Part shown: in pieces, positions 9,215 through 17,374 of the stretch
Numbering within the stretch: the first letter of the stretch is position 1
How the letters are laid out: every line of letters begins with the position of its first letter
Assembly: GCF_001949145.1 (NCBI RefSeq)
Contig: NW_019091508.1
Span: 7,690-25,111 of the forward strand
Source of the DNA: Acanthaster planci
Taxonomy: Eukaryota; Echinodermata; Asteroidea; Valvatida; Acanthasteridae
Direction of reading: 5' to 3'
DNA length: 17,422 nt
The notes under the pieces: model-generated
Databases searched by the model: none
The model's input: the letters and a program-made list of their open reading frames with translations, nothing else
What the model was told of the DNA's origin: nothing
Program-made: the position numbers and the translations under genes

Positions 9215-12200
9215 GTGAGTGGTGTTTGGAGGCCAGGCATGCCAGGCCTGGCTCCTTTTGGCCCGAGAATGTGGCACCTGTGCCCACGTTTGGCCACAGT
9301 CTCCCCGAAACTTTTCAGACGTGAGCGACAGATTGCATGTTGTGTGTGCTCGGAAAAAAGATTGTCATTGTGTCAAAGTGTGTGTGTGACGGATGGATGA
9401 ATCATTCACAGGGATAAGAACAAGAAACCTACAAGTCGAAGTCGGCAGTGTCTTTCAGCTGTCATATTTTAGACCATGACACGTGGCCCTGAAAAATGAA
9501 AGTCTGATAGGCACTGCTCATGTTTTTACTTTACTTAAAGAGTAATAATGATGAATTATAACCCTCTTGTTCAAAACAGATGAAATTTGCCCCTTTTCAC
9601 CTGTGCTTATGCTATGTTACATGGAACTGCATACATGTGCATGTATCCCTGATATATATCATTCACTGTTTATACTATTTTGTAATCAGCACGATCAGGG
9701 TTTTTGATACCGTGCTGTCAATAAGCCATGTAATCTCTGGTTAGTCAGTCAGGAATGTTTGTCTTAAAATTGATGGGAAAAATGTAACTTACGTGTATGT
9801 GTCTTGATGCCACTGTAAAAACAAAGGCAGACACATGATGGAGACTCTGTATCCAGAACCGATCCTCTGTTTCACAAGGATCCAGAACAATGATGACATA
9901 GCAACAAAATGCATGGGTCAACTGTCGGCAAAGATAGCCAAACAAGTGAATACAAGTACAGTTCATTGCAAAGCAAGACTTCACAAAAAATGGAACAGCA
10001 ATGCCATCCATGAGACTGTCACATGCTGTTCAATAACTGGAGAAAAGAAACCTTGTCCATGTTACAGTACATTATGGGCTTGGATGACAAACAAGCAACT
10101 CATGCATTTTATGCACAACCCTAAGGGAGAAGTGTACCACTACCAGCAAAATGTGAATCAGTTTCCATGCATACAATTGGAATCATCTCTCACACAGTGT
10201 TGCATTGTAGATTTGGGATGCGGATTCATTCACAAACATCACATTTTGAAGCTCACCGGAAAGGAATCCCTTCTAAGAATGCCGGGTTTTGTCATAGACC
10301 ATACTTGGACTAAGATAATGAATGTGAACCCTTCCTATGCTGAAGTCACTCTTTGGGTCAGTTGCTAAACAGCTCAAAGAAGCACAGCTGTGTGGTGTTG
10401 TGCACTGCACCAACAGTCCCTCACAGGAATGTCAGATTGCACTTTGTGCTGTCCAACAACTGTGCCTCACTGTTTCATGTGCACAATTGTGTAGTAAAAC
10501 CACCTGCAGTGAGGAGGACTGCACAAAAGGGCCTGTGTCATCTTGTGCTGGCAATCAACTGTATGCAAATTAAAGCTGTGCATACTTGTGTTCATGTAGA
10601 AAACACAAGGACATGAGTTACTCTGGGCATTCATGCATATTTGTGCTGTTAAACCTTAAGAGGGTTAATGAGCTAGTATTTGCCAATCAGAATGACAACT
10701 TGCAGCTCATTTATCCCCATTGACCATGATCACTCAGGTACTGCAGATACTTAAAAGAAATGTTCAGAACAAAATTATAATTTGATTTCTGACTGGTTCG
10801 CTACCCCCATGGGTTTATGCTTGTAATGCATGGTTTGTTTATCCTCTAAGCCCCATAATGCCTTGTAAACATTGAAAAGATACATGTACATGATTCTGAA
10901 GCATTGATTTTTCAAATGGCATCAAGATCTGCCACATGGGCTCTGCTGGTATCACTGCCAGTTATGCCCTGTCAGGGAACTGAGGTTGGACGCGTAGCCA
11001 CCGGGAAACAGAAAGCCAGTAGAAGATGGAGTTGGCCATTTATGTGATGTGATTGATGAGGATGCAAGGGAAAAGTGGAATCAATTAGAAACCATTCACA
11101 GAGAGAGAATGATACAAACTTTCTGTCACATGTCTAAAAGTGTTTCGGTGAGATTTGTTCTCGATTAGGAAAACTAGGCCAGCAGCCCAACTGTCATTTG
11201 TATTTGGCTCAAGTGTGGCTTTTTCCGGCCAGTTTTCTGAAGCACAAAAAAAGATAATTGAATGGTTTGACTCAGATATTCACGTATGAAACACTAATCC
11301 TTGATTCATTTTGATTGAATCAAGAATATCATCCAGATAATGTTACAAATTTAAAGAATGAGCTGTTTGCTTGCAGATCAGAGTCAGATTATAGATATGC
11401 ATACATGTAAAATTTATTTGAGTAAACAACATATTTTTGTGACAACTTTTTGTTGACTCTTTGTTTTTAAAGATGAGCCATCAGGCCAGGCCTCACCAGC
11501 TCAAGACTCGGGCATCGCAGGTATGTGTTGTACCCACTACAAGACTTGTGACTTGTGGCATGTAGTGGAATATGTGATCTGTGTTTAAGTCCAACTCGGC
11601 ATGCATTCTGAATGCAGGTCCAATACTGTGATGCATTTATGCAGTTCTGACCTGGGTTCGTGCCTGTAAATTGGTGGGTTTCGCTCACTTCTAGTGTGGA
11701 GCAGGGCTGAGATACTGTACCATATATATTTCAGTGTTGGCTTTTGGGTGAAGACTGTTGTGTGAGCATGACTGGGTCAAGTCGATTGAGGATTACCACA
11801 TTAATCTCAGTATTTACATGTAATCTTGTTAAGTCTTGCTGAAGCAGGATTGTGCAAAGTGTAACTACCTGCAGGGTTGAATGCAGAGTTGAAATGGTCA
11901 GATTTGACCTCGATAGTTTCATTGCTTCAGCGTGAAAACTGAAGCGTTTGATTTCAATTCTCCCTTGTCTTCAGAAGCCGAAGATGAGGCCACACCCCAG
12001 CAACCTGTGCCTGATGCCAAAGAGCCGGCGCCCCCTGACCTGGATGGAAGGGAAGAGAATGAGGAGGAAGAAATAAGTAAGTCATCTTCTTGGTTCCGAG
12101 GTCGACATTTCTTTATTCTCTTGGCACTTTTGTTCCGTGTGTGTGGTTTGGAATTTTTGTGCCTCCTGTGTTACACTCTGCAGTGCACCTAATGGAGATA

Positions 12201-15200
12201 AGCATTGAAGTCGAGCCCATCAGAAAACCCTGCACAACTATCATGGTCACAGGTCATTCAGTCTTGAGCCAAGCCACAGGCTATTCAAATGGACTGTGAC
12301 AAACGCATACCTTTGTCATTGTGCACTCCATTTTCTTATGGCTGGTTGTGTGAAATAACGGGAGACTGGACTCGTAAAAGGACTTGTGATGGACTCGACT
12401 GCAGCACTGGCGAACCCGGAGGTGTGTTGCTTATCCCTCCTTTCCCAAATCACAGACTGTGTTTGTTTGTTTTTCCTTCCAGACAGCAGTCCTTCCAGTG
12501 AGGAAGAATCGGGAGCCAGGGCAGCTGCCACAACTGTAGCAGACACCGCCACCAAGTCATCAATGGCAACATCCAGCAAGAAGACCAAGAAAACTCAGGA
12601 CACCGAGATCAAGGAGCGCAAGGTTCAGATGGAACACGTCAACGTCATCTTCATCGGGCACGTCGGTAAGATCTGGCAACTTGGATCAATTTAGGAGAAC
12701 TGCCAAGTTGGAAAATTTTTGGTAGAGTCTAAATTGCTTAGCTGTAACTTTAAACTACAGTACAGGTCAGAATTTTAGCCGACATGCTTTGCGCGTCAGC
12801 GTGTATCAAGTCAAACACACACAAAAGGATTTAACCCCTTCACGCCGGGACGCGTTACATTCACTTATTCAGTGTACTGCCATACATGTACATGCATTAA
12901 CAAAGCTGGAGCGACGGCTCTGCATGTGCAGTGGTTCACTAAACGTTGTCAATGACCTGTAATTTTGGACATGACCTTAGCTAAGCAGAGAAAATATGTG
13001 CTCATCCAAAAAGTTATGGTGTATCCATTGCTTATGGTGCCCTGCTTATCAGGCATATATTTACTCAGCACATAAATTTTTTACGGAAGCTGTTCTGCGA
13101 AGGAGTAATTTTGTATTGACTGACATACTGGACGGGATTTTCACAATGTATCCTGTTCTGTCAGATGGGAGCGGTAAGTTGGGATAAACTCTAGTGCTGT
13201 TTCTTTGTTGGAAGTGTCCTTTTACTGTTGAGACTTTCAAAATTTAGATTTGCAAGCATCGGGTAATGCCATGTTTTGCCCAGGTGGCAAACTTATGCCT
13301 AAGCTACCTCCTTCTTCAGGGTAAACACCTTTACACAAGTTATCCTTTGAAATCAGTCACACTTTTTGGCAAACAGCTCCAGTTCTTTGAAATCCTACAC
13401 TCCAAAATGCAAATAATATGTTGGAAGATGCTGGAAAGTAGGAAGGATCGAGGAAATTGTTGTAAAATTGTGTTTGAAAAAAAATTGCCTTTCAGATGCC
13501 GGAAAGTCTACCATTGGTGGTCACATAATGTGAGTATGCATGTTATGGTTTTCACTGACATTTTGGAAGCTGTGACATTGACTTTCTGATTCATAAATGA
13601 AAAAAATTGCAACCTCTGAACACCGTTTTGACTGAAAAGCATACTTGTTATCATAAATGCTGCAGTTTGTTTAATTATTTGTGAGTTTTTGGTCTTGTGA
13701 AAATGATTCAAATTTATGCAGCCACACGTAGTTTGTAAATTTCTTTTTTACCAAGCTTAATTTTGACAAATTCAAACCGATTGCTCACCTCAGATAGGGT
13801 TTAAATGTCTTTGTTCTTAATTTTCTTGGGTACATGTACATGTAGGTATCTGACGGGTCAAGTGGATAAGCGAACCTTGGAGAAGTATGAAAGAGAAGCA
13901 AAGGAGAAAAACAGAGAGAGTTGGTGAGTAATATTCTTTGAACTGTGTAAGTTACTGAACACTCCGGTTGACAAGGAATCGGCCAGTAGTGTTGAGCTTG
14001 GTCAGTCTTGTCTAGAGATGGACCGACTGGAAGAGTTCCTGCCGCTATTGTCCAAACAACGTCCGGATATCTGTGCACTTGCCATTCCAGGTACCTGTCG
14101 TGGGCACTGGACACAAACCTTGAGGAACGGGAGAAGGGGAAGACGGTGGAGGTGGGCCGGGCCAACTTTGAGACGGGGAAGAAACACTTCACCATCCTGG
14201 ATGCGCCGGGTCATCGGAGCTTCGTACCCAACATGATCTGTGGGGCGGCACAAGCAGACCTGGCTGTTCTGGTGAGTACTGTGTTGTAGTCCAGCAGCTT
14301 TCAGGTACCAAGTATACTGCCAAATGTTGAAGTGGTTAGGAGGGGAACAAAGTTGGAGAACATGGAAAATGGTTGGTACATGTACAAAAGTAAGATTACA
14401 AAATAAGTGGAAGACGACAGGCTCTCCCAATTTTGTAGAATCTAAGTTTTAAGAAGAATATTTCATAAGTACTTGGTCGAGCACTTCTTTCGTGTTTTGC
14501 TCCTAAAAACATACCGAATGATGATGGGCTGAGGTGGTAAGACAACAGAAATTGGAGAAAGTGGCACTTTCCCCGATCACCTGCAGGTCATCTCAGCACG
14601 GAAGGGGGAATTTGAGACGGGTTTTGAGAGAGGAGGCCAGACGAGGGAGCACGCCATGCTGGCCAAGACAGCGGGGGTCAAGCACTTGGTGGTCCTCATC
14701 AACAAGATGGATGATCCTACCGTGGAGTGGTCAGAAGAGAGGTAGAAACCCTGAGCTTCCAGAATCCTCGGGGGGGGGGGGGAAGGGGAAATCTGGGAAT
14801 TTGTTTGAAGAAATGGCGCACATCTAAAATATTGCTCACTCCTTAATGAAGATTACCCTTTTTTTCTGTCATATAATTTTAGTCGTATATACATGTATGT
14901 AATATTTGAAAGAATGTCGTAATCTTTTGGGTTACTATATCACTGCTTTGCTTTGTTGTGATGTTGTCAAGTTCAAGACATTTCAAATCATTGGTCTGTG
15001 ATAAGTGAATTACTTACAAGTTGAATGCTGTCACAGTCAGTAGCTTGTGACTTGATCTCGGACAGTATCACCCCTGAAGAACTTGAGGTGGGCTCAACCG
15101 CAACACTATTGCAAAGATATTCTTCCTGTCTTGATCTTCATCTCTTAGTTAAAACACGAAAGAGGAAATAACATCTCCAAATTTGATGTAGGTACGAGGA

Positions 15201-16865
15201 GTGCAAGACGAAGCTGATCCCCTTCCTGAAGAAGGCCAGCTTCAACCCCAAGAAAGATATCTTCTTCATCCCTGTGTCCGGCATCACGGGAGCTAACCTC
15301 AAGGATCCTGCAAGGGAGGTCTGTCCCTGGTACAAGTAAGTCTTACCACTAGCATTTCAAGCACTTCCCTGGTGTGGAGAGCAGCTTGTCTGTTATTGAT
15401 TTCAGTTTTTCAAAGTTTATGTACATTGCAGTGATTTAGAACGGATCAGTTTGTTCCTTCACAAGACCTTCGCAAGTCAGTTCATATGCCCAGGCACGAC
15501 TTGCACAAAACTTTTTGATAAATGGAACACAAGACCCTTTTTTGGCAATTATGCTCCCTCAACTGATCGCAGAAGCTATGAATTGTTACTTGTTTGGTTT
15601 TTAGGGTTAATTCTGCATCGTTCGTAGGATTCCCACGGTCATAGGAAATCCTGGAATAGAGTTGTCCTAGAAATTCATGGAAAATGGGGAGGGATACGGG
15701 ATACCATGGAACCATGTTGTCAGAGGTAAAATAAAAAAGGCATGGAAAGGTCATGGAAATCAAGATCATGCAAGGGTTATTTTTGGATGGGTCATAGACT
15801 GCTTTTGATGTGAACACAGAATAAATTGACAGGCTATATCCTTGTCAGTGTACTAGTGACTATGGCAGCCTTCCAGTTCATTGTACCAAACAACTTTTTT
15901 CAGCAAAATAGCATCATGGTCATGGAAATTGTCATATTTTAGTGTGGAAAGTACTTTAAAATTTGCAGAATTTGGTTTTCCAGATTTTTGTGGGAACCCT
16001 GCTTTCATCCCATAAATACATGTAAACCCTTTCCTACTGACTCTTTTGAAATTGTTTGAAATTTGTTTTGTTTTTAATGAGAAGCATCTTAAGTTTAGAG
16101 CGAGGCTAGTAATAACACACCAATAAAATAATAGAGTAGTTTTGATATATGTACATTTATTGACATTGCAATGTATATGATTGTTTTTCAAGACTGTTTA
16201 CCAACCAGATGGCCTACTGTTTCCGTATCCAAGTTTTAATCATAATGGGATCTGCTCTCCGCTGTGGCTATCTTGCTTGTGACTGTTTGTGTCACGATGT
16301 TAACCATGAAGAAATTGTTTCTTTTGCGTGTGTGTCTGTGTAGTGGACCAGCGTTCATTCCCTACATTGACAGCTTACCCTCACTGGGTAGGAAGCAAGA
16401 CGGACCGTTGCGGATGCCTATCACAGACCGATTCAAGGTATAGTCAAGGACTGATCAATCACAAGATAAGGGCATGAATTTGTTGTCAACGTTCAAGGGC
16501 TACATGATACCCCTCAGATGAAAAAAATTAAGAAAGGTCATTCTCTCTCCACATTCTTTCAACCCCCTGATGCTAATTGCTTTCAGAGTGTAGAACCGTG
16601 TTTGTATAAAAGACTATCTACATGTCTACACAGAATTTTTTGGGGGGTGTTGTTGTTATTATTGGTCATTTTATTGTTTGTTTTTGCATTTGGCATTATC
16701 AGTCCCATGCCACAAACAGTTTTAGTGCGAAGTATTTCCCTAGAGTCAGGGTTTAATTGGATCTTTTACTATTTTGTATTGCAGGATATGGGAACCATTT
16801 TGCTTGGCAAAATTGAAGGTGGAAAGATCAGAAAGGGCGACTCGGTCCTCATGATGCCTAACAAG
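8995..16865 (+). CDS. GSPT1: eRF3 translation termination GTPase (GSPT1), 11 exons, 3' end missing
   Basis: eRF3 is the cytoplasmic GTPase that binds eRF1, and on GTP hydrolysis drives stop-codon-dependent peptide release; its N-terminus binds poly(A)-binding protein. Eleven exons, all with GT/AG borders and compatible phases, join into 1320 nt = 440 codons. The start is fixed by an in-frame TAA at 8971-8973 and a good context (A at -3, G at +4). Layout: residues 1-74 with two overlapping PAM2 motifs (35-56); an acidic, Pro/Ser-rich linker (about 75-155); a Lys-rich stretch KKTKK; and the G domain from about 174. G-domain motifs are P-loop GHVDAGKST (182-190), [10 protein letters not shown] (237-246), DAPGH (259-263), NKMDD (321-325) and SGITGAN (363-369). 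Domain 2 begins near 400 and the coding sequence is cut after MMPNK (440). About 160 C-terminal residues are missing by comparison with human GSPT1. No frameshift or internal stop is seen, so it looks like a working gene. Confidence 0.97.
9232..9252. repeat. GC-rich hairpin next to the exon 1 donor
   Basis: GCCAGGC (9232-9238) and its reverse complement GCCTGGC (9246-9252) flank a 7-base loop. They lie 17 bases inside intron 1, where a stem could affect donor recognition. The repeats are seen; any role is inferred. Confidence 0.5.
9835..10368 (+). other. Long unexplained open frame within intron 1
   Basis: A 177-codon frame from ATG ([13 protein letters not shown]) to TAA, rich in Cys and His, with no domain I recognise. 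An overlapping frame at 10337-10573, also Cys-rich, could be a continuation after a frameshift. A frame this long is unusual for intronic DNA, but the codons look unremarkable and no start context, promoter or homologue is evident. CCCTCTT (9562-9568) and its inverse AAGAGGG followed by TTAA (10658-10668) bracket the region. It may therefore be the remnant of an inserted element that targets TTAA, or simply chance. Confidence 0.2.
11473..11520 (+). CDS. GSPT1: eRF3 exon 2
   Basis: A 48-nt exon entered and left in phase 1, encoding residues 74-89 ([16 protein letters not shown]), part of the poorly conserved linker between PAM2 and the G domain. Acceptor TTAAAG, donor GTATGT. Being a multiple of three with equal phases, it could be skipped without shifting the frame. 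Confidence 0.85.
11521..11974 (+). other. GSPT1: eRF3 intron 2 (454 bp)
   Basis: Donor GTATGT, acceptor TCCCTTGTCTTCAG. It contains one TACATGTA at 11815-11822. I see no other feature. Confidence 0.85.
11975..12076 (+). CDS. GSPT1: eRF3 exon 3, acidic linker
   Basis: A 102-nt exon, phase 1 at both ends, encoding residues 90-123. It contains [20 protein letters not shown] and an acidic run REENEEEEI, matching the acidic segment that precedes the G domain in GSPT1. Acceptor TCTTCAG, donor GTAAGT at 12077. It is frame-neutral if skipped. Confidence 0.92.
   Translation, partial: KPKMRPHPSNLCLMPKSRRPLTWMEGKRMRRKK
12077..12482 (+). other. GSPT1: eRF3 intron 3 (406 bp)
   Basis: Donor GTAAGT, acceptor TTTTTCCTTCCAG. 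Short open frames on both strands here look random. No other feature seen. Confidence 0.85.
12483..12665 (+). CDS. GSPT1: eRF3 exon 4: Ser/Lys-rich linker and start of the G domain
   Basis: A 183-nt exon, phase 1 at both ends, residues 124-184. It encodes [17 protein letters not shown], a Lys-rich [10 protein letters not shown], then [12 protein letters not shown], the first beta strand of the GTPase and the first half of the P-loop. Donor GTAAGA at 12666 cuts the P-loop between GHV and DAGKST. Confidence 0.95.
12666..13495 (+). other. GSPT1: eRF3 intron 4 (830 bp)
   Basis: Donor GTAAGA, acceptor TTGCCTTTCAG. Contains TACATGTACATGCA at 12883-12896 and a TTAACCCCTTCACGCC stretch at 12831 that resembles the end of a TTAA-targeting transposon, but no matching opposite end was found. 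Confidence 0.8.
13496..13529 (+). CDS. GSPT1: eRF3 exon 5, 34-nt microexon with the P-loop lysine
   Basis: It completes D185 and encodes [10 protein letters not shown] plus two bases of M196. It carries the P-loop lysine (K188) and S189/T190 that hold the nucleotide phosphates and Mg2+. Acceptor TTTCAG, donor GTGAGT at 13530. The phase changes from 1 to 2, so skipping it would both remove the P-loop and shift the frame. Confidence 0.95.
13530..13845 (+). other. GSPT1: eRF3 intron 5 (316 bp)
   Basis: Donor GTGAGT. The 3' end is unusual: TACATGTACATGTAG at 13831-13845 occupies the place of the pyrimidine tract immediately before exon 6. The nearest pyrimidine-rich stretch (TTCTTAATTTTCTT) lies 5' of it. 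Confidence 0.85.
13846..13923 (+). CDS. GSPT1: eRF3 exon 6
   Basis: A 78-nt exon, phase 2 at both ends, residues 196-221 ([20 protein letters not shown], then KNRES), the helical segment after the P-loop that is nearly invariant in eRF3. Donor GTGAGT at 13924. Confidence 0.95.
14091..14271 (+). CDS. GSPT1: eRF3 exon 7: switch regions
   Basis: Encodes W222 (split codon) through L282. [20 protein letters not shown] includes switch I with T240. [16 protein letters not shown] includes switch II with H263. Acceptor CCATTCCAG, donor GTGAGT at 14272, exit phase 0. The preceding intron 6 (13924-14090, 167 bp) is the shortest and holds nothing notable. Residue 272 is Cys in [10 protein letters not shown], where vertebrate GSPT1 has Gly and eEF1A has Thr. 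Confidence 0.96.
14272..14586 (+). other. GSPT1: eRF3 intron 7 (315 bp)
   Basis: Donor GTGAGT, acceptor CACCTGCAG. Contains TACATGTACA at 14377-14386; nothing else seen. Confidence 0.85.
14587..14741 (+). CDS. GSPT1: eRF3 exon 8: guanine-specificity motif
   Basis: A 155-nt exon entered in phase 0, residues 283-333. [20 protein letters not shown] is the eRF3 segment matching eEF1A, and LINKMDDP carries the NKxD guanine-recognition motif (321-324). The donor at 14742 is GTAGAA, weaker than consensus, and is followed by a G13 run 28 bases later. Confidence 0.96.
14742..15191 (+). other. GSPT1: eRF3 intron 8 (450 bp)
   Basis: Weak donor GTAGAA, acceptor TTTGATGTAG. Holds a G13 homopolymer at 14770-14782 followed by AAGGGGAA, and TACATGTA at 14890-14897. 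Confidence 0.85.
14770..14782 (+). repeat. G13 homopolymer
   Basis: Thirteen consecutive G, followed after AA by GGGG. The tract could form a G-quadruplex in the pre-mRNA, and G-runs near 5' splice sites are known splicing enhancers. Length in the read or assembly may be imprecise. Confidence 0.8.
15192..15335 (+). CDS. GSPT1: eRF3 exon 9: end of the G domain
   Basis: A 144-nt exon, phase 2 at both ends, residues 334-381. [20 protein letters not shown] is followed by [12 protein letters not shown], the G5 base-contact motif, and CPWY. Acceptor GATGTAG, donor GTAAGT at 15336. Confidence 0.96.
15336..16343 (+). other. GSPT1: eRF3 intron 9 (1008 bp)
   Basis: Donor GTAAGT. The acceptor tract is GT-alternating (GCGTGTGTGTCTGTGTAG). 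The middle is occupied by a hAT-like non-autonomous element (15625-16001). TACATGTA lies at 16017-16024. Confidence 0.85.
15625..16001. mobile_element. Degenerate hAT-like non-autonomous element
   Basis: The left end TAGGATTCCCAC (15625-15636) and the right end GTGGGAACCCTG (15990-16001) are inverted copies differing at two of twelve positions, close to the CAGGGTTCCCAC type of hAT terminus. CTGGAA follows a short distance inside both ends. The interior (about 350 bp) has no transposase but several CATGGAAA-type motifs (15676, 15705, 15741, 15752, 15921). The 8 bp on each side (ATCGTTCG, CTTTCATC) do not match, so the target duplication has decayed or the ends are slightly misplaced. It sits in the intron and does not touch exons. 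Confidence 0.6.
16344..16437 (+). CDS. GSPT1: eRF3 exon 10: linker to domain 2
   Basis: A 94-nt exon, phase 2 to phase 0, residues 382-413. [20 protein letters not shown] and [11 protein letters not shown] correspond to the linker and first strand of beta-barrel domain 2 of eRF3/eEF1A. Acceptor GTGTAG, donor GTATAG (weak) at 16438. Confidence 0.95.
16438..16784 (+). other. GSPT1: eRF3 intron 10 (347 bp)
   Basis: Donor GTATAG, acceptor TTTTGTATTGCAG. A chance open frame runs through the second half into exon 11 in the exon's own frame. No other feature seen. Confidence 0.85.
16785..16865 (+). CDS. GSPT1: eRF3 exon 11: domain 2
   Basis: An 81-nt exon, phase 0 at both ends, residues 414-440. 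[20 protein letters not shown] followed by VLMMPNK matches the GTVVLGKLESG..MMPNK part of domain 2. Donor GTATTC at 16866. The next exon, expected to begin like HNVEVL, is not found before 17422. Confidence 0.94.
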
Positions 16866-16984
16866 GTATTCAAACTGATAGCTGTCATACGATTTGATTC
16901 AAGACAGCGCATTGTCGTATGATAATTTAAAACTCATTTTTTGTTTTATGCAAAAGAATTATACAAGTACCTTAATTTTCAGAA

Positions 16985-17077
16985 TATAAGCTGCCCGGGT
17001 GTATAATCCACAGCATGGAAAAATCGGCAAATTAAGATTTAAAGTCAGTGTATAAGCCGCACCGGCGTATTAGGCGC
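16985..17077 (+). repeat. Two pairs of 17-bp-spaced TATAAGCCGC motifs
   Basis: TATAAGCTGC (16985) and TATAATCCAC (17002) are 17 bp apart; TATAAGCCGC (17051) and TATTAGGCGC (17068) are also 17 bp apart. Spacer sequence CACCGGCG / CCCGGGTG is similar. Short subterminal repeats of this kind are common at the ends of non-autonomous DNA transposons. I cannot place the family. Confidence 0.55.
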
Positions 17078-17327
17078 ACTGCAGGGCTGACGATCCAACC
17101 ACAAAAGGTCTTCGTGCTGAAGCGCATATGCAGCATGTACAGTACGTCAATGGTTCCACTTCATGTGCAATCCCAATAAAAGTAAGCAAAATATGAATGA
17201 GTGTCACCATCCAAAGACTTTTAATTCGTCATAGTTAATACTTCTGGCAGGCTGGATGGTGGTCCTGCGTCAGCTCTTGCCTTTTTTTTCCAGTAGCCAG
17301 CAAAAAGTTATGCGGTCGGGGACATAC

Positions 17328-17374
17328 AAAAAGATCTTGGTAACTTAAAGTCAGTTAAGTCGAAAGATCTTTTT
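17328..17374. repeat. Inverted repeat
   Basis: AAAAAGATCT (17328-17337) and its reverse complement AGATCTTTTT (17365-17374) surround a 27-base spacer. This could be part of the same transposon-like segment, or a chance AT-rich hairpin. Confidence 0.4.

Larger units (their letters stand above)
9215..11472 (+). other. GSPT1: eRF3 intron 1 (2258 bp)
   Basis: The longest intron seen. It contains a short GC-rich hairpin just after the donor (9232-9252), GT-rich stretches near 9338-9390, a 177-codon open frame of unknown origin (9835-10368), and several TACATGTA-type motifs (9632 imperfect, 10881, 11402). The acceptor is TTTTTAAAG at 11464-11472. The part after 10700 shows nothing further. Confidence 0.85.

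Noticed and set aside
8451-9297. Minus-strand frames at 8451-8768 and 8887-9297
   Set aside because: The first has a low-complexity Leu run and no recognisable domain. The second is the antisense shadow of eRF3 exon 1.
12829-12860. TTAACCCCTTCACGCC as the end of a TTAA-targeting transposon in intron 4
   Set aside because: No inverse partner with TTAA was found within the intron.
14002-14430. Frames of 70-140 codons on both strands over exon 7
   Set aside because: They overlap the real exon in other frames or antisense, and the eRF3 frame explains the region.
15482-16191. Minus-strand frames of 111 and 112 codons in intron 9
   Set aside because: They cross the hAT-like element and AT-rich DNA, have no motif, and are likely chance.
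16518-16922. 134-codon frame across the intron 10 / exon 11 border
   Set aside because: Only 16785-16865 matches eRF3. The upstream part with a hydrophobic run is intronic read-through, and the acceptor at 16784 fits the phase exactly.
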